Position numbers and translations under genes: made by a program. Below are positions 25,201 to 34,262 of a stretch of 64,000 nt of DNA, in pieces; position 1 is the first letter of the stretch, and every line of letters starts with the position of its first letter. The notes under the pieces were generated by a model. The model saw only the letters and a program-made list of their open reading frames with translations, did not search any database and was not told where the DNA came from. This stretch comes from Rhodeus uyekii (Eukaryota > Chordata > Actinopteri > Cypriniformes > Acheilognathidae): positions 251,001-315,000 of the forward strand of contig JAWRVZ010000041.1 in the NCBI GenBank assembly GCA_037043235.1. The letters run 5' to 3'.

Positions 25201-28200
25201 TAACTATTTGAATTATGGACTGGTGTTCAAAGGTTTTGGATCAGTAATATTGTGAAATATAATTACAATTTAAAATAGCTGTTTTCTGTATGTTTTTTAT
25301 TTCAAAATGTAATTTAATCCAGTGTTGGCAAAGCTGAATTGTCAGCAGCCATTAATACAGTCTTCAGTCACATGATCCTTCAGAAATCATGTGCTAATTT
25401 GGTGCTCAAGAAGTTTCTTTTTGTTATCAGTTGAAAGTATCAGTTTTCTAGTATGAATGTTCAGAAGAACACTTTTTTTTAAAGAAAAAATAAATATTTT
25501 GTAACTCATTTTTGCAGAGTAAAAGTATTAATTCTTTAAAAATAAAATAAACAAAATAACATACTTTTCCCAAACTTTTAAATTACTTTAACATTACTTT
25601 TTTTCTGCCTTTTCTTGTGGTCTTTTTTCTGTTTCCGCAGGAGCGTGATAACAGATTGAATGTGATGAAGTTGAGTGACCGGGACTTCCTGCGTAGTTTA
25701 GAAAATGCCATCCGTTTTGGGAAGCCTTGCTTGCTGGAGAATGTTGGGGAGGAACTAGATCCTGCACTGGACCCAGTGCTCTTACGACAGGTTCACATCA
25801 CTGTTTTAATGTGTAAAGTTTTAAAGTTTTAAATCAAACTCTTTTTGTTAGTTGCATTCAGTGTAAAACTGATTTTCTTGTGTGTATGCTCCTCAGACAT
25901 ATACCCATGAAGGCAACACAGTTCTAAAACTTGGAGACACCGTTATTCACTATCAAGACGACTTCAAGCTGTACATTACCACTAAGCTACCCAACCCTCA
26001 TTACTCTCCCGAGATCTCTTCTAATGTCACTCTCATTAACTTCACCCTCTCACCCAGGTGCTGCTTTTACATTTCTTCAGACATAAACATAATGAAGGCT
26101 TCTAGGTTGTGTGGTAGATCCTGAAATTCACATATGCTGGGATTCCTCGTGTTTTCATGCAGTGGGCTAGAGGATCAGCTACTAGGGTGTCTCGTAGCTG
26201 AAGAGAGGCCCGATCTGGAAGGTGCGAAGAACCAACTCATTGTGAGTAACGCGCAAATGAAACAGGAATTAAAGGAGATAGAAGATCAGATCCTGTTCCG
26301 ACTAAGCTCTTCAGAGGGAAACCCTGTTGATGACGAGGAACTGATAAGAGTGCTTGGAGCTTCCAAAGTCAAAGCCGAAGAAATTCAGGTATGTTTGAAA
26401 GAAATGCTTATGTCTTTCTTGCTTGAAGGGCTATATGTGCTTTCTATTTAATTGAGCATCTGGAAGAGATTTTTCAAATTTCCAAACCGCTAGGCTAAAG
26501 TGACTGCAGCGGAGGCGACTGAGAGGGACATTGATGCCACGCGTCTGGAATATGTCCCAGTGGCTGTCCGAGCCCAGATCCTCTTCTTCTGTGTGTCTGA
26601 TCTGTCAAACGTGGACCCCATGTACCAATACTCTTTGGAATGGTTCCTGGGTATTTTCATGGGTGGCATTGCCAAATCAAAGCAAGCAGGTAGGGAACAT
26701 TCCCTCTTATTTTTGACACTGTGCAATGAAGAACCTGCCAGAGTTTAAGTTTACTGGACTAATTTACTGGATAAGGATTAAGTGTAAGGATTTGAAAATA
26801 TATATTTTTTATTTGAAATGTCTACCTTTATTTAGAGCTTGGCATAGCTACAAAAAAGTAATGTAAATGAATAAAATCTATTAATCATACTCTTAAAATT
26901 AGGTTTTCCATGACAGTGAGATTCCAAGTTCTTCTTGAAATAAAATAAGAAATATCTCTGATATTTAATGCATGTTTTGTGTTATTTTAAGTCCTTTTGA
27001 GGCCCCTGGCTCCCATCATATAGACATTTACAGTAATAGTTAATAGAATAACTTTTTTTATCTGTTAACTGTCTTGGCTTCTCTCCCCACAGAGACAGTG
27101 ATGGAGCGTATTTTCAACATTAATGAGTTCTTCACCTTCAGCTTGTACAGTAATGTCTGTCGCAGCCTTTTTGAGAAACACAAGCTGATGTTTGCCTTCC
27201 TTCTGTGTGCCAGAATCCTGATGAATGACAGCAAGATTGATATGGTTAGCGAGATAAAAAAAAAAAAACAGGATTAAAAGTCTCTCTCTCTTTCTTTCTT
27301 TCATCTCTATCTCAACCTTTTTACTTTGGCAAATATTTATGGCAAATATTTGTCAGATATTATCAGCGATCATACAAGGACATTTAAAAAAATGTAATTA
27401 AGTGAATTCTGTCTCCATTTTCTTTTGATCTTTATCACTCAAGCTAGTGCTAATAATGCTAATGTTTATTGCAATAGATATTCAGGAGCCTTATTTGATC
27501 GAGCTGCGATAGAGGCAAATTAAGTTAGAACACTGTGTTGTCGTGTCATTGCCAATGTTTGTAATGAAGAAATAATAACAAAGTAGAGACATCTTGGGAA
27601 CTTCTGAATATCTGGATATGACCCATTTATGTATAAATGTCCTTGTGTGTACAGGCTGAGTGGCGATACATGTTATCTGGGGGCCGACCCCAGCAGCAGG
27701 CTCCTAATCCTGCTCCAAACTGGCTGTCCATGAGAGCCTGGCAGGACATACTGGCACTGAGCGCCCTGCCCACTTTCAGTAACCTGCCAGAGAGTTTTTC
27801 CAAACATGAATCAGCCTTCAAGAATATATTTGACAGCAGTCAGCCACACAGGTAACCTATTAAAGGTTGTATGGTATCATTATTGTGCGTGGCGGCTTTA
27901 GATTCTCAGTTAATATGCATATGTTTATGTATATGAACAGGGAGCCTCTTCCAGGTGAGTGGGACAGCGACTTAGACTCGTTTCAGAAGCTGCTGGTTCT
28001 GCGCTGTCTGAGAGCTGACCGGCTTACTCATGGCCTGCAGGATTTTGTGGCTTCACAGCTGGGTCAGAGTTTCATCGAACCCCAGGTACCCAAACATAAA
28101 CTCCATATAAACCACCTCATGTCATCATATAATATCATTAGTAATCTAAGAGCATTTTGAAATGGATAAACACACTGCTTATATAAGAACTTCACATTAG

Positions 28201-31200
28201 AATATTAGATAAACAGAGGTTAAAGAAACAATTTTAATTCACCCTTTAGCAGCTATTTGCATATTTTTGAGTCATACTAATAATGTGTCTCTCTATGACT
28301 CACTGATTTGTCATTTCACTCATTTCACCGTGTTTCTCTTGCATCTCAGACATCAGACCTGTCTGCGGTGTTTAAAGATTCGTCTCCCTCCACCCCTCTC
28401 ATTTTTGTGCTGTCTCCTGGTACCGACCCAGCTGCTGACCTCTATAAGTTTGCAGAGGTCATGAAGTTTTCAAAGAAGATGAATGTCATCTCCCTTGGGC
28501 AAGGCCAGGTCAGAACATGCAGTAGAACATACAGAAATAAAAATATGTGTTATCATAATTGTTGCTTCTGACTAGGTTGTCTCCAATATGTCCTACATGC
28601 CATTTTAGTCAGTTCAAAGTGTCCACCTTCATACCTTTGAGACTTTGAGCCTAAGATACTCTCTGTACATACTCTTCCCACCCTAGTGCTAATTATGTTC
28701 CTATTTAAAGTTTCTGAAAGGCTGTAATGTTCTGTGCTTTCTACCAAGTACTGTGACATACCTGACCTACAGGCTCACACCAACTGTTTTATACAGTATA
28801 TATTAAACATTACACTAATATCTTAACAATGTAAACTTGAGGTTTGTGTCTTTAGAGCAAACATTTAGACATACATTTGAATAGGCTTTTAAGGGTTTTT
28901 ATATGTATTTTCATGTTTATTATATTTAAAAAACTTAACTGTGTTCAGCAAAACATGGACTAAGACATTGTATCTCTATATATTTTAGTATATTGACTAT
29001 AATAAGCGTTTGTTGTATGTTAGGGACCCAGTGCTGAAGTCATGATGCACAGTGCCATGGAGAAAGGAAAATGGGTCTTCTTTCAGAACTGCCACCTTGC
29101 TCCCAGCTGGATGCCATCTCTAGAGAGACTCATTGAGAACATCGATTCGGACAAAGTTTGACATCTGACTAGCTATTTCTGTTTATATAGACTTTATAGT
29201 TTTATAATCTATAAACTTTATTATATCTATTGGATTTTCAAATATATTGAATATAAAATATTATATATATATTGTTTTTAAATATATTGAAAAACGTGTT
29301 TGTTCCATAGGTCCATCGGGACTTCCGTCTTTGGCTCACTAGTCTGCCCAGCAACAAGTTCCCAGTGTCCATTCTGCAGAATGGTTCCAAGATGACCATA
29401 GAACCACCACGAGGCATTAAAGCCAATCTTCTGAAGACTTATGCCAGCCTCACTGATGATTTCATCTCTTCATGCACCAAGGTATCTTTTGAAAAGAAGC
29501 ATTTTTTCAGAAATGCCCAACTTGACAGCTCTATATTTATATAATTTTAGCAAATGCAGCATTTAAATGTTTGGGGTCAGTAAGATGTTTTTAAAAAAGA
29601 CGCCTCTTATGCTCACAAATTTTATATATGGAGTGATATTGGGAAATACTATTCCAATTATTTTTAGGATTCTTTGACGAATGGAACATTTGTATATAAA
29701 AACATTATAAAAGTCTTTTACACTCACTTTTGATCAGTTTAATGTATCCTTGCTGAATAAAATAATAATTTTCTTTAAAAAAAAATCATACTTACCCCAA
29801 ACTTTTGTATAGTAGTTTACAAAAGTATACATATGTGTAACAACATAACAATGTATTTATATTTATTATTAAATGTATATATGTCTCTGTCTGTTTTTAT
29901 TTTGGTAGACAGCCGAGTTTAAGTCTCTCCTCCTGTCTCTGTGCCTTTTCCATGCAAATGTCATTGAGCGCAGGAAATTCGGCCCACTAGGATTTAACAT
30001 TCCTTACGAGTTCACAGATGGGGACCTGCAAATCTGCATTAGCCAGCTGAAAATGTTCCTGGATGAGTATCAGGACATCCCATACAAGGCAAAACCAGAC
30101 GTTCTCTTACCACCCACCCACATACACAGTTTCATGTCTTTCTGCAGAATATTTTCCTTCCTTTACACACTTCCATAGCTGATTAGGAATATACAGTATA
30201 TTGGGCAACTAAAACATGCCAATCTAAGCAGTTACAGAACATCTAAACATCTCTATTAGGTGTTTATATCTGTATTATTTATAAAGAAAGCTCACAAATC
30301 TTTCTCTCTCTCTCTTCAGGTTTTAAAGTATACTGCTGGCGAAATAAACTATGGGGGTCGTGTGACGGACAACTGGGATCGCCGTTGCATCCTAAACATC
30401 CTGGGGGATTTCTACTGCCCTGCTGTCCTGGGCCCTGAACACATTTACTCTTCTTCTGGAGAATACAGACAAATCAGCACCGAGAATAATGTCAAGGTCC
30501 AGAACTCGTGTCTCTTAATGCAATCTCAATCTCAAGTATTATGAAAAACCAATCAATCTGATCTCAGATCAGTGTAAAAGTAGCTTCCTCCTCCAAAAGC
30601 TCACAATTCAGCACAGTCTTGTGTTTTAAAATCTATACAATGTTTGTGCAGGCTTATTTGACATACTTTCGTGGCCTACCAATAAATGACTCACCGGAGA
30701 TCTTTGGCCTCCATGACAACGCCAACATCAGCTTTGCACAAAATGAGACATTTGCACTTCTAGGAACTTTACTGAAGCTCCAGCCCAGAGTAGCAGCTAG
30801 CGGAGACAAGACCAGAGAGGAGGTATGAGTCTATATACATTAATGGGAATTTTATATACCAATTTTTTTATAAATGTACTCTAATTTTTAAAAATGTAAA
30901 AAAAAAATTGTTTTGAAAGAAGTCTTTTTTTTTACTAAGCAGTTTTAAAAAGCAGTGCATTTTCTTTTTCATAGTATCCATGTGTTTTCAAATGCAAACA
31001 GTGTGCCGATTAACGTAGCGACTGCAGTGTTAACACTGCAGTTATAGATTTTTCTCGCAACCTGTGATGTAAAATGATAATGTTATAAATATAATGTAAT
31101 AAAATCTCTCTTTTCTTTTCTACACATTAAGATCATAGAGGAAATAGTGGAGGGGATTGTGGAAAAAATTCCTAATCTCATTAACGTGCAGGAGGTCTTG

Positions 31201-33094
31201 AATAAATACCCAGTGATGTATGAAGAATCTATGAACACTGTCCTGGTTCAGGAGGTTATAAGGTACGTTTTTTAAATATGCATAATTAATGTATAAATGA
31301 TATACAAAGACCTTTAAACATTCATTACCGTACAAGGTTTGGGTTCTGTGTGGTTTTTCTTTTGAAAGAAATGGATACTTTTATTCTATCCTAAAGAAAA
31401 TGTCTCATAGTTTCCACAGAAATATTAAGCAGTAACTATTTTCAACATTTATAATAATATAAAATGTTTATTGAGCAGCAAATCAGCATATTAGAATGAT
31501 TTCTGAAGGATCATGTGACTGAAGACTGGAGGAATGATGCTGAAAATTCAGCTTTGAAGTCACAGGAATAAATTACATTTTAAAATATATTCAAATATAA
31601 AAAAGCATATCTCATAATACTATTTTTTCCTTTATCTTTAATCAAATAAATGCATTAAAAAAGTTTGGTGAGCATAAGAAAACTTCTTTCAGAAGCATTT
31701 TTAATCATTTGTGTTGATTCAGAAAACAAGTAGATTGCAATCCACTAAAACTGCACCTCTTTATCTCTCTCACAGATATAATAAGTTGTTATCAGTGATT
31801 TCCCAGAGTCTCAGCGATCTGGTGAAGGCTTTGAAGGGTTTGGTGGTTATGTCATCTGAACTGGAGCTGATGTCTAACAGTCTGTTCATCAACGCTGTTC
31901 CAGAAATATGGAAGGCCAAGGCAAGAATCTCCCAAATGTTAATCATGCCAGACATACACAGAATTTGAGGAATGATAGTTTTTGTTGCTATGTAAAGACT
32001 ATGCAAACACTCTTGTGCATGTAACTGAAATCAGTTACCGCTATGATTATTTAAGCTTAGGAGATAGACATATTTTAATGGGGCACAGTTAGCTTAAAAT
32101 TATTTTTTCGATATTTTCCCAGGCATATCCGTCTCTTAAGCCATTGGCCTCCTGGGTGTCAGATTTGGTCCAGCGAATAAGCTTTGTGCAGAACTGGATC
32201 TCAGATGGCATTCCTGCTGTATTCTGGATCAGTGGGTTCTTCTTCCCCCAGGCATTCCTCACAGGAACCCTGCAGAACTTTGCTCGTGGCTCTGTGGTTT
32301 CCATTGACACCATTGTATTTGACTTTAAGGTGCATAATCTAGTTTTAACAGCAAGGCTTTCTTGCATTAAACTCTGTGTAATGCAATTTGAAACCTCAAC
32401 TATGTTTCCATATTAAGCTCTCAAAGCAAGCTTGTTATTTGATAGACCATTAAGAGAAGTACAGTACACCTGAGAAGGTCACACTTTGGAATAGAACGTT
32501 CTCTTGCATATCTAATCAGCATGGTGGTGTATATTTTTATGAGAACCATTAGTCTTGATCATTGTTTCTGTTTGATTTCTTTCAGGTTATGAAGGAAACC
32601 GTAGCAGAGCTGACTGAGAGGCCCGAGATCGGCTGCTTCATCCACGGTCTGTTTCTAGAAGGGGCGCGCTGGGATGCAGAGACAGGCCGGCTTGCTGAAT
32701 CCCGTCCCAAAGAGCTCTACACAGAGATGCCTGTTATCTGGATGGTACCCGTTCCCAACCGCAAACCTCCTCTATCTGGAATTTATGTGTGTCCTATCTA
32801 CAAAACTCTTACTCGTGCTGGTGAGCAATTTGAAAAATATTTCTTTGTGAAACTTGCCACAATCTTTTGTTCATGTTTTATTACTGTGTCTTTTGGAGTC
32901 ATTATGATTTATGTGAGAATTTGGTTTGTGTTTTACCACAGAGATCTGAAAAGTGTAGTTTTTCCTCCACAGGAACCCTCTCTACCACCGGACACTCAAC
33001 CAACTACGTAACTGCAGTTGAGCTGCCCACAGATCGTTCCCAGAAGCACTGGATCAAACAGGGAGTGGCATTGATCTGTGCTCTTGACTACTAG
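2313..33094 (+). CDS. dnah1: dnah1: dynein axonemal heavy chain 1 (whole gene, 77 exons)
   Basis: This is the motor heavy chain of an inner dynein arm of motile cilia and sperm tails; it couples ATP hydrolysis to microtubule sliding. The 77 exons I threaded total 12,576 nt (4,191 codons plus TAG), close to the 4,265 residues of human DNAH1, and every junction keeps phase with no internal stop. Walker A motifs are seen at residues 1512-1519 (GPAGTGKT, AAA1), 1793-1800 (GPSGSGKT, AAA2), 2158-2165 (GPTGNGKT, AAA3) and 2512-2520 (GVGGSGRQS, AAA4). A coiled-coil stalk follows, and the protein ends in ICALDY. The ATG at 2313 has an in-frame TAA three codons upstream, but the N-terminus is shorter than in human and upstream exons outside the window are possible. 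The coordinates span all introns; exons are listed in the segment entries. Confidence 0.93.
4710..5070. repeat. Foldback interspersed repeat (dnah1 intron 7)
   Basis: This is a diverged copy of a repeat common in carp-like fish, with outward-facing ends resembling AAAAGTTTGGGGTCAGTAA (left) and an inverted counterpart near 5060. Internal landmarks such as 'TTCAGCAAGGAT' and 'TTTCTGAAGGACCATGTGA' recur in the other copies in this window. It has no coding capacity. The family was recognised from memory. A (CA)n tract follows at about 5212-5240. Confidence 0.6.
6270..6525. repeat. Possible hAT-type MITE remnant (dnah1 intron 10)
   Basis: The right part ends in AAAAAGTTTGAGAAACACTG, which in reverse reads CAGTGTTTCTCAAACTTTTT and resembles the CAGTGGTTCTCAA ends of hAT elements. 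The left end is not clear and no 8-bp duplication was found, so this is a degraded copy at best. Confidence 0.35.
9216..9809. mobile_element. PIF/Harbinger-like MITE, copy B (dnah1 intron 18)
   Basis: This 594-bp element has terminal inverted repeats AGGCCCAGTCACACAGC and GCTGTGTGACTGGGCCT, flanked by a perfect 3-bp duplication TTA (9213-9215, 9810-9812). The interior is full of GCGT/ACGC words, with two halves that are roughly reverse complements. It is the same family as 646-1228 in the opposite internal arrangement. No transposase is present, so any mobility depends on a partner element elsewhere. Confidence 0.8.
9984..13521 (+). CDS. dnah1: dnah1 exons 19-27: linker region
   Basis: Exons: 9984-10237, 10368-10580, 10745-10909, 11000-11121, 11374-11479, 11632-11811, 12164-12304, 12854-13017, 13411-13521. 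They encode residues about 1008-1493, matching the conserved DHC_N2/linker domain that swings across the AAA ring in the power stroke. Typical stretches are KSPDEASQLL-like (NSPDEASQLLDDHIVM), QKGLSEYLETKRSAFPRF and YEYLGNSGRLVITPLTDR just before AAA1. The intron before exon 19 carries a Harbinger MITE (9216-9809), and intron 24 a hAT-type MITE (about 11930-12125). All donors here are GT. Confidence 0.92.
11930..12125. mobile_element. Short palindromic hAT-type MITE (dnah1 intron 24)
   Basis: The two ends are inverted relatives: GTGTCAAACTCCACTCCTG at the left, and the reverse of CCCTCCAGGGATTGAATTGG at the right. Mirrored interior words are 'CACTGTCCTCCAGAG', 'TAGCTCCAAC' and 'GGACAGTGGCCC'. 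This matches a very common fish MITE pattern as I remember it. It is non-coding. Confidence 0.5.
13045..13182. repeat. Palindromic interspersed repeat (dnah1 intron 26)
   Basis: The ends GGTAACGCTACAATAAGG and the reverse-oriented ATTATTGCCTAGTGTTACC are imperfect inverted repeats, with GTTAACATTAG/TGTTAACAAATG words inside. It is a short copy of a frequent fish repeat. A (TA)n tract of about 50 bp follows at 13205-13254. Confidence 0.5.
13657..14981 (+). CDS. dnah1: dnah1 exons 28-32: AAA1, the main ATPase module
   Basis: Exons: 13657-13951, 14162-14275, 14369-14518, 14622-14708, 14795-14981 (residues about 1493-1770). AAA1 is the main site of ATP hydrolysis in dynein. Walker A GPAGTGKTETTKDL is at 1512-1525. 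The Walker B-type motif CFDEFNRI and the sensor-type ITMNPGYAGR are both intact, so the primary ATPase should be active. LFRPVAMMIPDYAMIAEI follows as in other dyneins. This is one of the most conserved parts of the protein and strongly anchors the identification. Confidence 0.95.
15268..17130 (+). CDS. dnah1: dnah1 exons 33-38: AAA2 module
   Basis: Exons: 15268-15359, 15479-15633, 15710-15887, 15981-16175, 16770-16889, 16972-17130 (residues about 1771-2070). Walker A GPSGSGKT lies at 1793-1800. The DNAH1-like stretches GQLYGEFD, MFDGPVDAVWIENMNTVLDD and SPATVSRCGMVYLEP are present. In dyneins AAA2 usually binds but does not hydrolyse ATP. Intron 36 (16176-16769) is the longest here and shows nothing beyond AT-rich sequence. 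Confidence 0.94.
16176..16769 (+). other. dnah1: dnah1 intron 36 and other long introns with nothing recognised
   Basis: This intron is AT-rich with no exon, repeat or RNA gene that I can recognise. The same holds for the long introns at 15360-15478 (short), 20195-20945, 26690-27092, 27245-27654 and 28509-29023, apart from simple A or T runs. Confidence 0.5.
17316..19666 (+). CDS. dnah1: dnah1 exons 39-46: AAA3 module
   Basis: Exons: 17316-17423, 17524-17664, 17759-17919, 18034-18191, 18649-18822, 18953-18982, 19159-19337, 19442-19666 (residues about 2071-2462). It opens with an acidic linker (FDEEEDEEGKER), followed by Walker A GPTGNGKT at 2158-2165 and a Walker B-like FFIDDLNMP. GPPGGGRNPI is conserved. 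Exon 44 is only 30 nt; it adds a variable ten-residue loop (DGNTSGKNPG) where human DNAH1 has a longer unrelated linker. Confidence 0.92.
18275..18570. repeat. Foldback repeat fragment plus reverse-strand tRNA-derived SINE (dnah1 intron 42)
   Basis: Bases 18275-18495 are the foldback repeat type (CACTGAAGACTGGAGTAATG, TTTTGATCAAATAAATGCAG). Bases 18496-18570 read, on the minus strand, as the tRNA-like head of a SINE: an A-box-like 'GTAGCTCAATCAGTAGAGC' and a B-box-like GGTTCAATCCC. There is no intact tRNA fold, so it is not a tRNA gene. Confidence 0.55.
19712..19810 (-). repeat. Degraded tRNA-derived SINE (dnah1 intron 46)
   Basis: It reads in reverse the SINE tail (ATTTACATTTATGCATTTGG) and the body word 'CATTGACATTCTAATCA' shared with 35200-35350, followed by a mutated tRNA-like head. 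It is truncated. Confidence 0.5.
19998..22177 (+). CDS. dnah1: dnah1 exons 47-50: AAA4 module
   Basis: Exons: 19998-20194, 20946-21081, 21575-21783, 22006-22177 (residues about 2463-2700). The P-loop reads GVGGSGRQS (2512-2520), with arginine where Walker A normally has lysine; mammalian DNAH1 shows the same Arg, so this looks inherited rather than a defect. Other landmarks are ECFQIELSKNYG, GDVPNLYNSEEQ and RQFPSLVNCCTIDWF. Intron 47 (20195-20945) is 751 nt with no recognisable element; intron 48 holds a foldback repeat. Confidence 0.93.
21110..21300. repeat. Foldback interspersed repeat fragment (dnah1 intron 48)
   Basis: The left end TATACTGTTCAAAAGTTTGG and the internal 'GAAAGAAGTGTCTTATGCTC' and 'GACACTGAAGACTGG' match the repeat family seen at 4710, 29565 and 60838. 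It is shortened in the middle. Confidence 0.55.
22249..24324 (+). CDS. dnah1: dnah1 exons 51-57: stalk and microtubule-binding domain
   Basis: Exons: 22249-22440, 22515-22625, 22727-22912, 23010-23201, 23364-23531, 23796-23987, 24193-24324 (residues about 2701-3091). All seven exons are phase 0-0. Two heptad-rich, Ala/Glu/Lys-rich arms (exons 51-53 and 56) form the antiparallel coiled coil. Exons 54-55 between them hold the microtubule-binding globule (VEAVCILKG-like, GKGLLQDPGKFLESLF, KACTSICQWVRAM). Exon 57 begins the next AAA module (GYVAYLGPFT). Confidence 0.93.
24584..26689 (+). CDS. dnah1: dnah1 exons 58-63: AAA5 module
   Basis: Exons: 24584-24709, 24832-24951, 25641-25790, 25897-26057, 26163-26388, 26494-26689 (residues about 3092-3417). 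Conserved dynein stretches are ENGVITQYSQRWPLFIDPQ, SDRDFLRSLENAIRFGKP and FTLSPSGLEDQLL. The last two exons form the helical strut (buttress) region after AAA5 (EERPDLEGAKNQLIV). AAA5 has no Walker A, as in other dyneins. Intron 59 (690 nt) contains a LINE-type 3' tail and a foldback repeat. Confidence 0.92.
25110..25575. repeat. LINE-type 3' tail and foldback repeat (dnah1 intron 59)
   Basis: Bases 25110-25190 (AGCTGCTTTGAAATAATATG, GCGCTATACAAATAAATG, then TTGAATTGTGAATTGAA) look like the 3' end of a CR1/L2-like retroelement; a similar piece is at 61556-61615. Bases 25215-25575 are a foldback repeat with TGTTCAAAGGTTTTGGATCA at one end and CCCAAACTTTTAAATTA at the other. Confidence 0.5.
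27093..33094 (+). CDS. dnah1: dnah1 exons 64-77: AAA6 and C-terminal domain
   Basis: Exons: 27093-27244, 27655-27851, 27941-28085, 28350-28508, 29024-29155, 29311-29481, 29909-30088, 30320-30496, 30652-30822, 31132-31262, 31776-31920, 32123-32329, 32586-32820, 32973-33094 (residues about 3418-4191). FVLSPGTDPAADLYKFAE, WVFFQNCHLAPSWMP and IPYKVLKYTAGEINYGG are hallmarks of AAA6 and the dynein C-terminal domain. Exons 70 and 74 end in GC rather than GT donors (30089, 31921); both are forced by reading frame and conservation. The stop is TAG at 33092-33094. No canonical AATAAA was noticed close downstream; an ATTAAA occurs near 33358. Confidence 0.93.
29565..29820. repeat. Foldback interspersed repeat (dnah1 intron 69)
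   Basis: It starts with TTTGGGGTCAGTAAGATG and ends with ACCCCAAACTTTTGTATAGT, an inverted pair. The interior carries 'AGGATTCTTTGACGAATGGA' and 'CACTTTTGATCAGTTTAATG', shared with the other copies in the window. Confidence 0.65.
31350..31690. repeat. Foldback interspersed repeat (dnah1 intron 73)
   Basis: It contains 'GAGCAGCAAATCAGCATATT', 'CTGAAGGATCATGTGACTGA' and 'AATCAAATAAATGCATT', the same internal landmarks as the copies at 4710 and 60838. It has no coding potential. Confidence 0.6.
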
Positions 33095-33781
33095 ACTCTT
33101 CTCATCTATTCCGTTATATCTGATCATATATATTAGTTATTAGTAAAGCATACTATTATAGCATTTATTATTATTTAGAATTTTGCTTTTGTTTTCAAAT
33201 GGTAAGATTTCTTATTTTTTTACTGTTAATTGTTTCAGTAATTTGATGCGCTCTTTCAATTTTCAGTAGTTTTTCTTAATCTTTCTTTTTATTTCAACTT
33301 TATTTAAATGAATGAAAACTAGTTTCAATCATTTTTGTTTTGGTTAACCACAACAACATTAAACGGTGACATACCGTACATGACCTCTTCGTTACAGTGG
33401 ATATTTTGAATAATGTGTTTAAATGACATTTACATTTATGTATTTGGCAGACGCTTTTGTCCATTCAAGGAAAACATTAACTTTTTACTCAGTTCCTGCT
33501 TTCCCTGGGAATTGAACCCATGACTTTTAGCATTGCAAGCACGCTCTACTGTTTGAGCTACGGGAAAGCTTACACTTTATGACCTAAAAATAACCTAAAA
33601 TTGTGATTAATGCAGGCATATTTTCTGTGCGTCAATCTGATTTCCAGAAACCGGAATATTTTCTCCGGTCATCTCCATCAATGATAAATGTGCGCGGCTC
33701 CTTTAAGAGGCTAGCGGTTTTGGAGCTCGCGCTTCCGCAACAGACATTGACCTCATGTGAACACACATACACACACGAGCG

Positions 33782-33814
<33 letters not shown>

Positions 33815-34262
33815 GAGCGCACGCACACAGTGGTTTCACAGTCAATGACGGGAACTCAGGACAAAAGACACTTTCTTTTTCTTTTAGCCTATCACACTTT
33901 TTAACTGCGATATTTCTACTGAACGTAAATATGACTTTTATAATTAGATAACATTTTTTAAATTCATTCTAATAACCGGACAACATCTTATTCATAAAGG
34001 AATTTTAATCATTCGTTAAACTTAGTTTTGATTATCTTCACTTTAAAATGTCGAAACCGGCATTTTACTCATATGTATGTGAATTTAAGCGACTTAATTC
34101 TGGTAAATGTGTAGTAATTCTGTAACCATAAGTCATCACAGGAATTCATCGGCTGTGTATTTTCGGATCAGCGTCACTCACTGATAGTTTATCTGTGGAT
34201 TTTAAAAGACCCTCTTGAGCCACGTTGAGTCTCTAATAGCCTAATTTCATCGGCATTGAAAG
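33095..34262 (+). promoter_or_regulatory. mapkapk3: dnah1-mapkapk3 spacer, dnah1 3' UTR and mapkapk3 promoter
   Basis: Only 1.17 kb separates the dnah1 stop from the mapkapk3 start. The spacer holds AT-rich 3' UTR sequence, a reverse-strand SINE (33426-33575), and a GC-richer patch from about 33660 that ends in an alternating GC/AC tract (33779-33825). That patch is a candidate mapkapk3 promoter. No TATA box at a convincing place was found. The transcript ends of the two genes cannot be fixed from sequence. Confidence 0.45.
33426..33575 (-). repeat. tRNA-derived SINE
   Basis: Read on the minus strand it gives a tRNA-like head (GTAGCTCAAACAGTAGAGCG, then GGGTTCAATTCCC) and the tail ending GCGTCTGCCAAATACATAAA. 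The same tail appears at 56131-56262 on the plus strand. The head is not an intact tRNA gene. Confidence 0.7.

Noticed and set aside
29482..29908. Possible minor-class (U12) intron, donor GTATCTTTTG
   Set aside because: The donor is one base from the U12 consensus, but no TCCTTAAC-like branch site lies near the acceptor, so a normal U2 intron is more likely.
30089..30100. Alternative GT donor 12 nt downstream of dnah1 exon 70
   Set aside because: GAC|GTTCTC is a weak site and would insert four residues into the highly conserved IPYKVLKY stretch; the GC donor at 30089 is preferred but not proven.
32089..32416. Overlapping frames on both strands
   Set aside because: The plus-strand frame is dnah1 exon 75 read into its intron; the minus-strand frame is its shadow.
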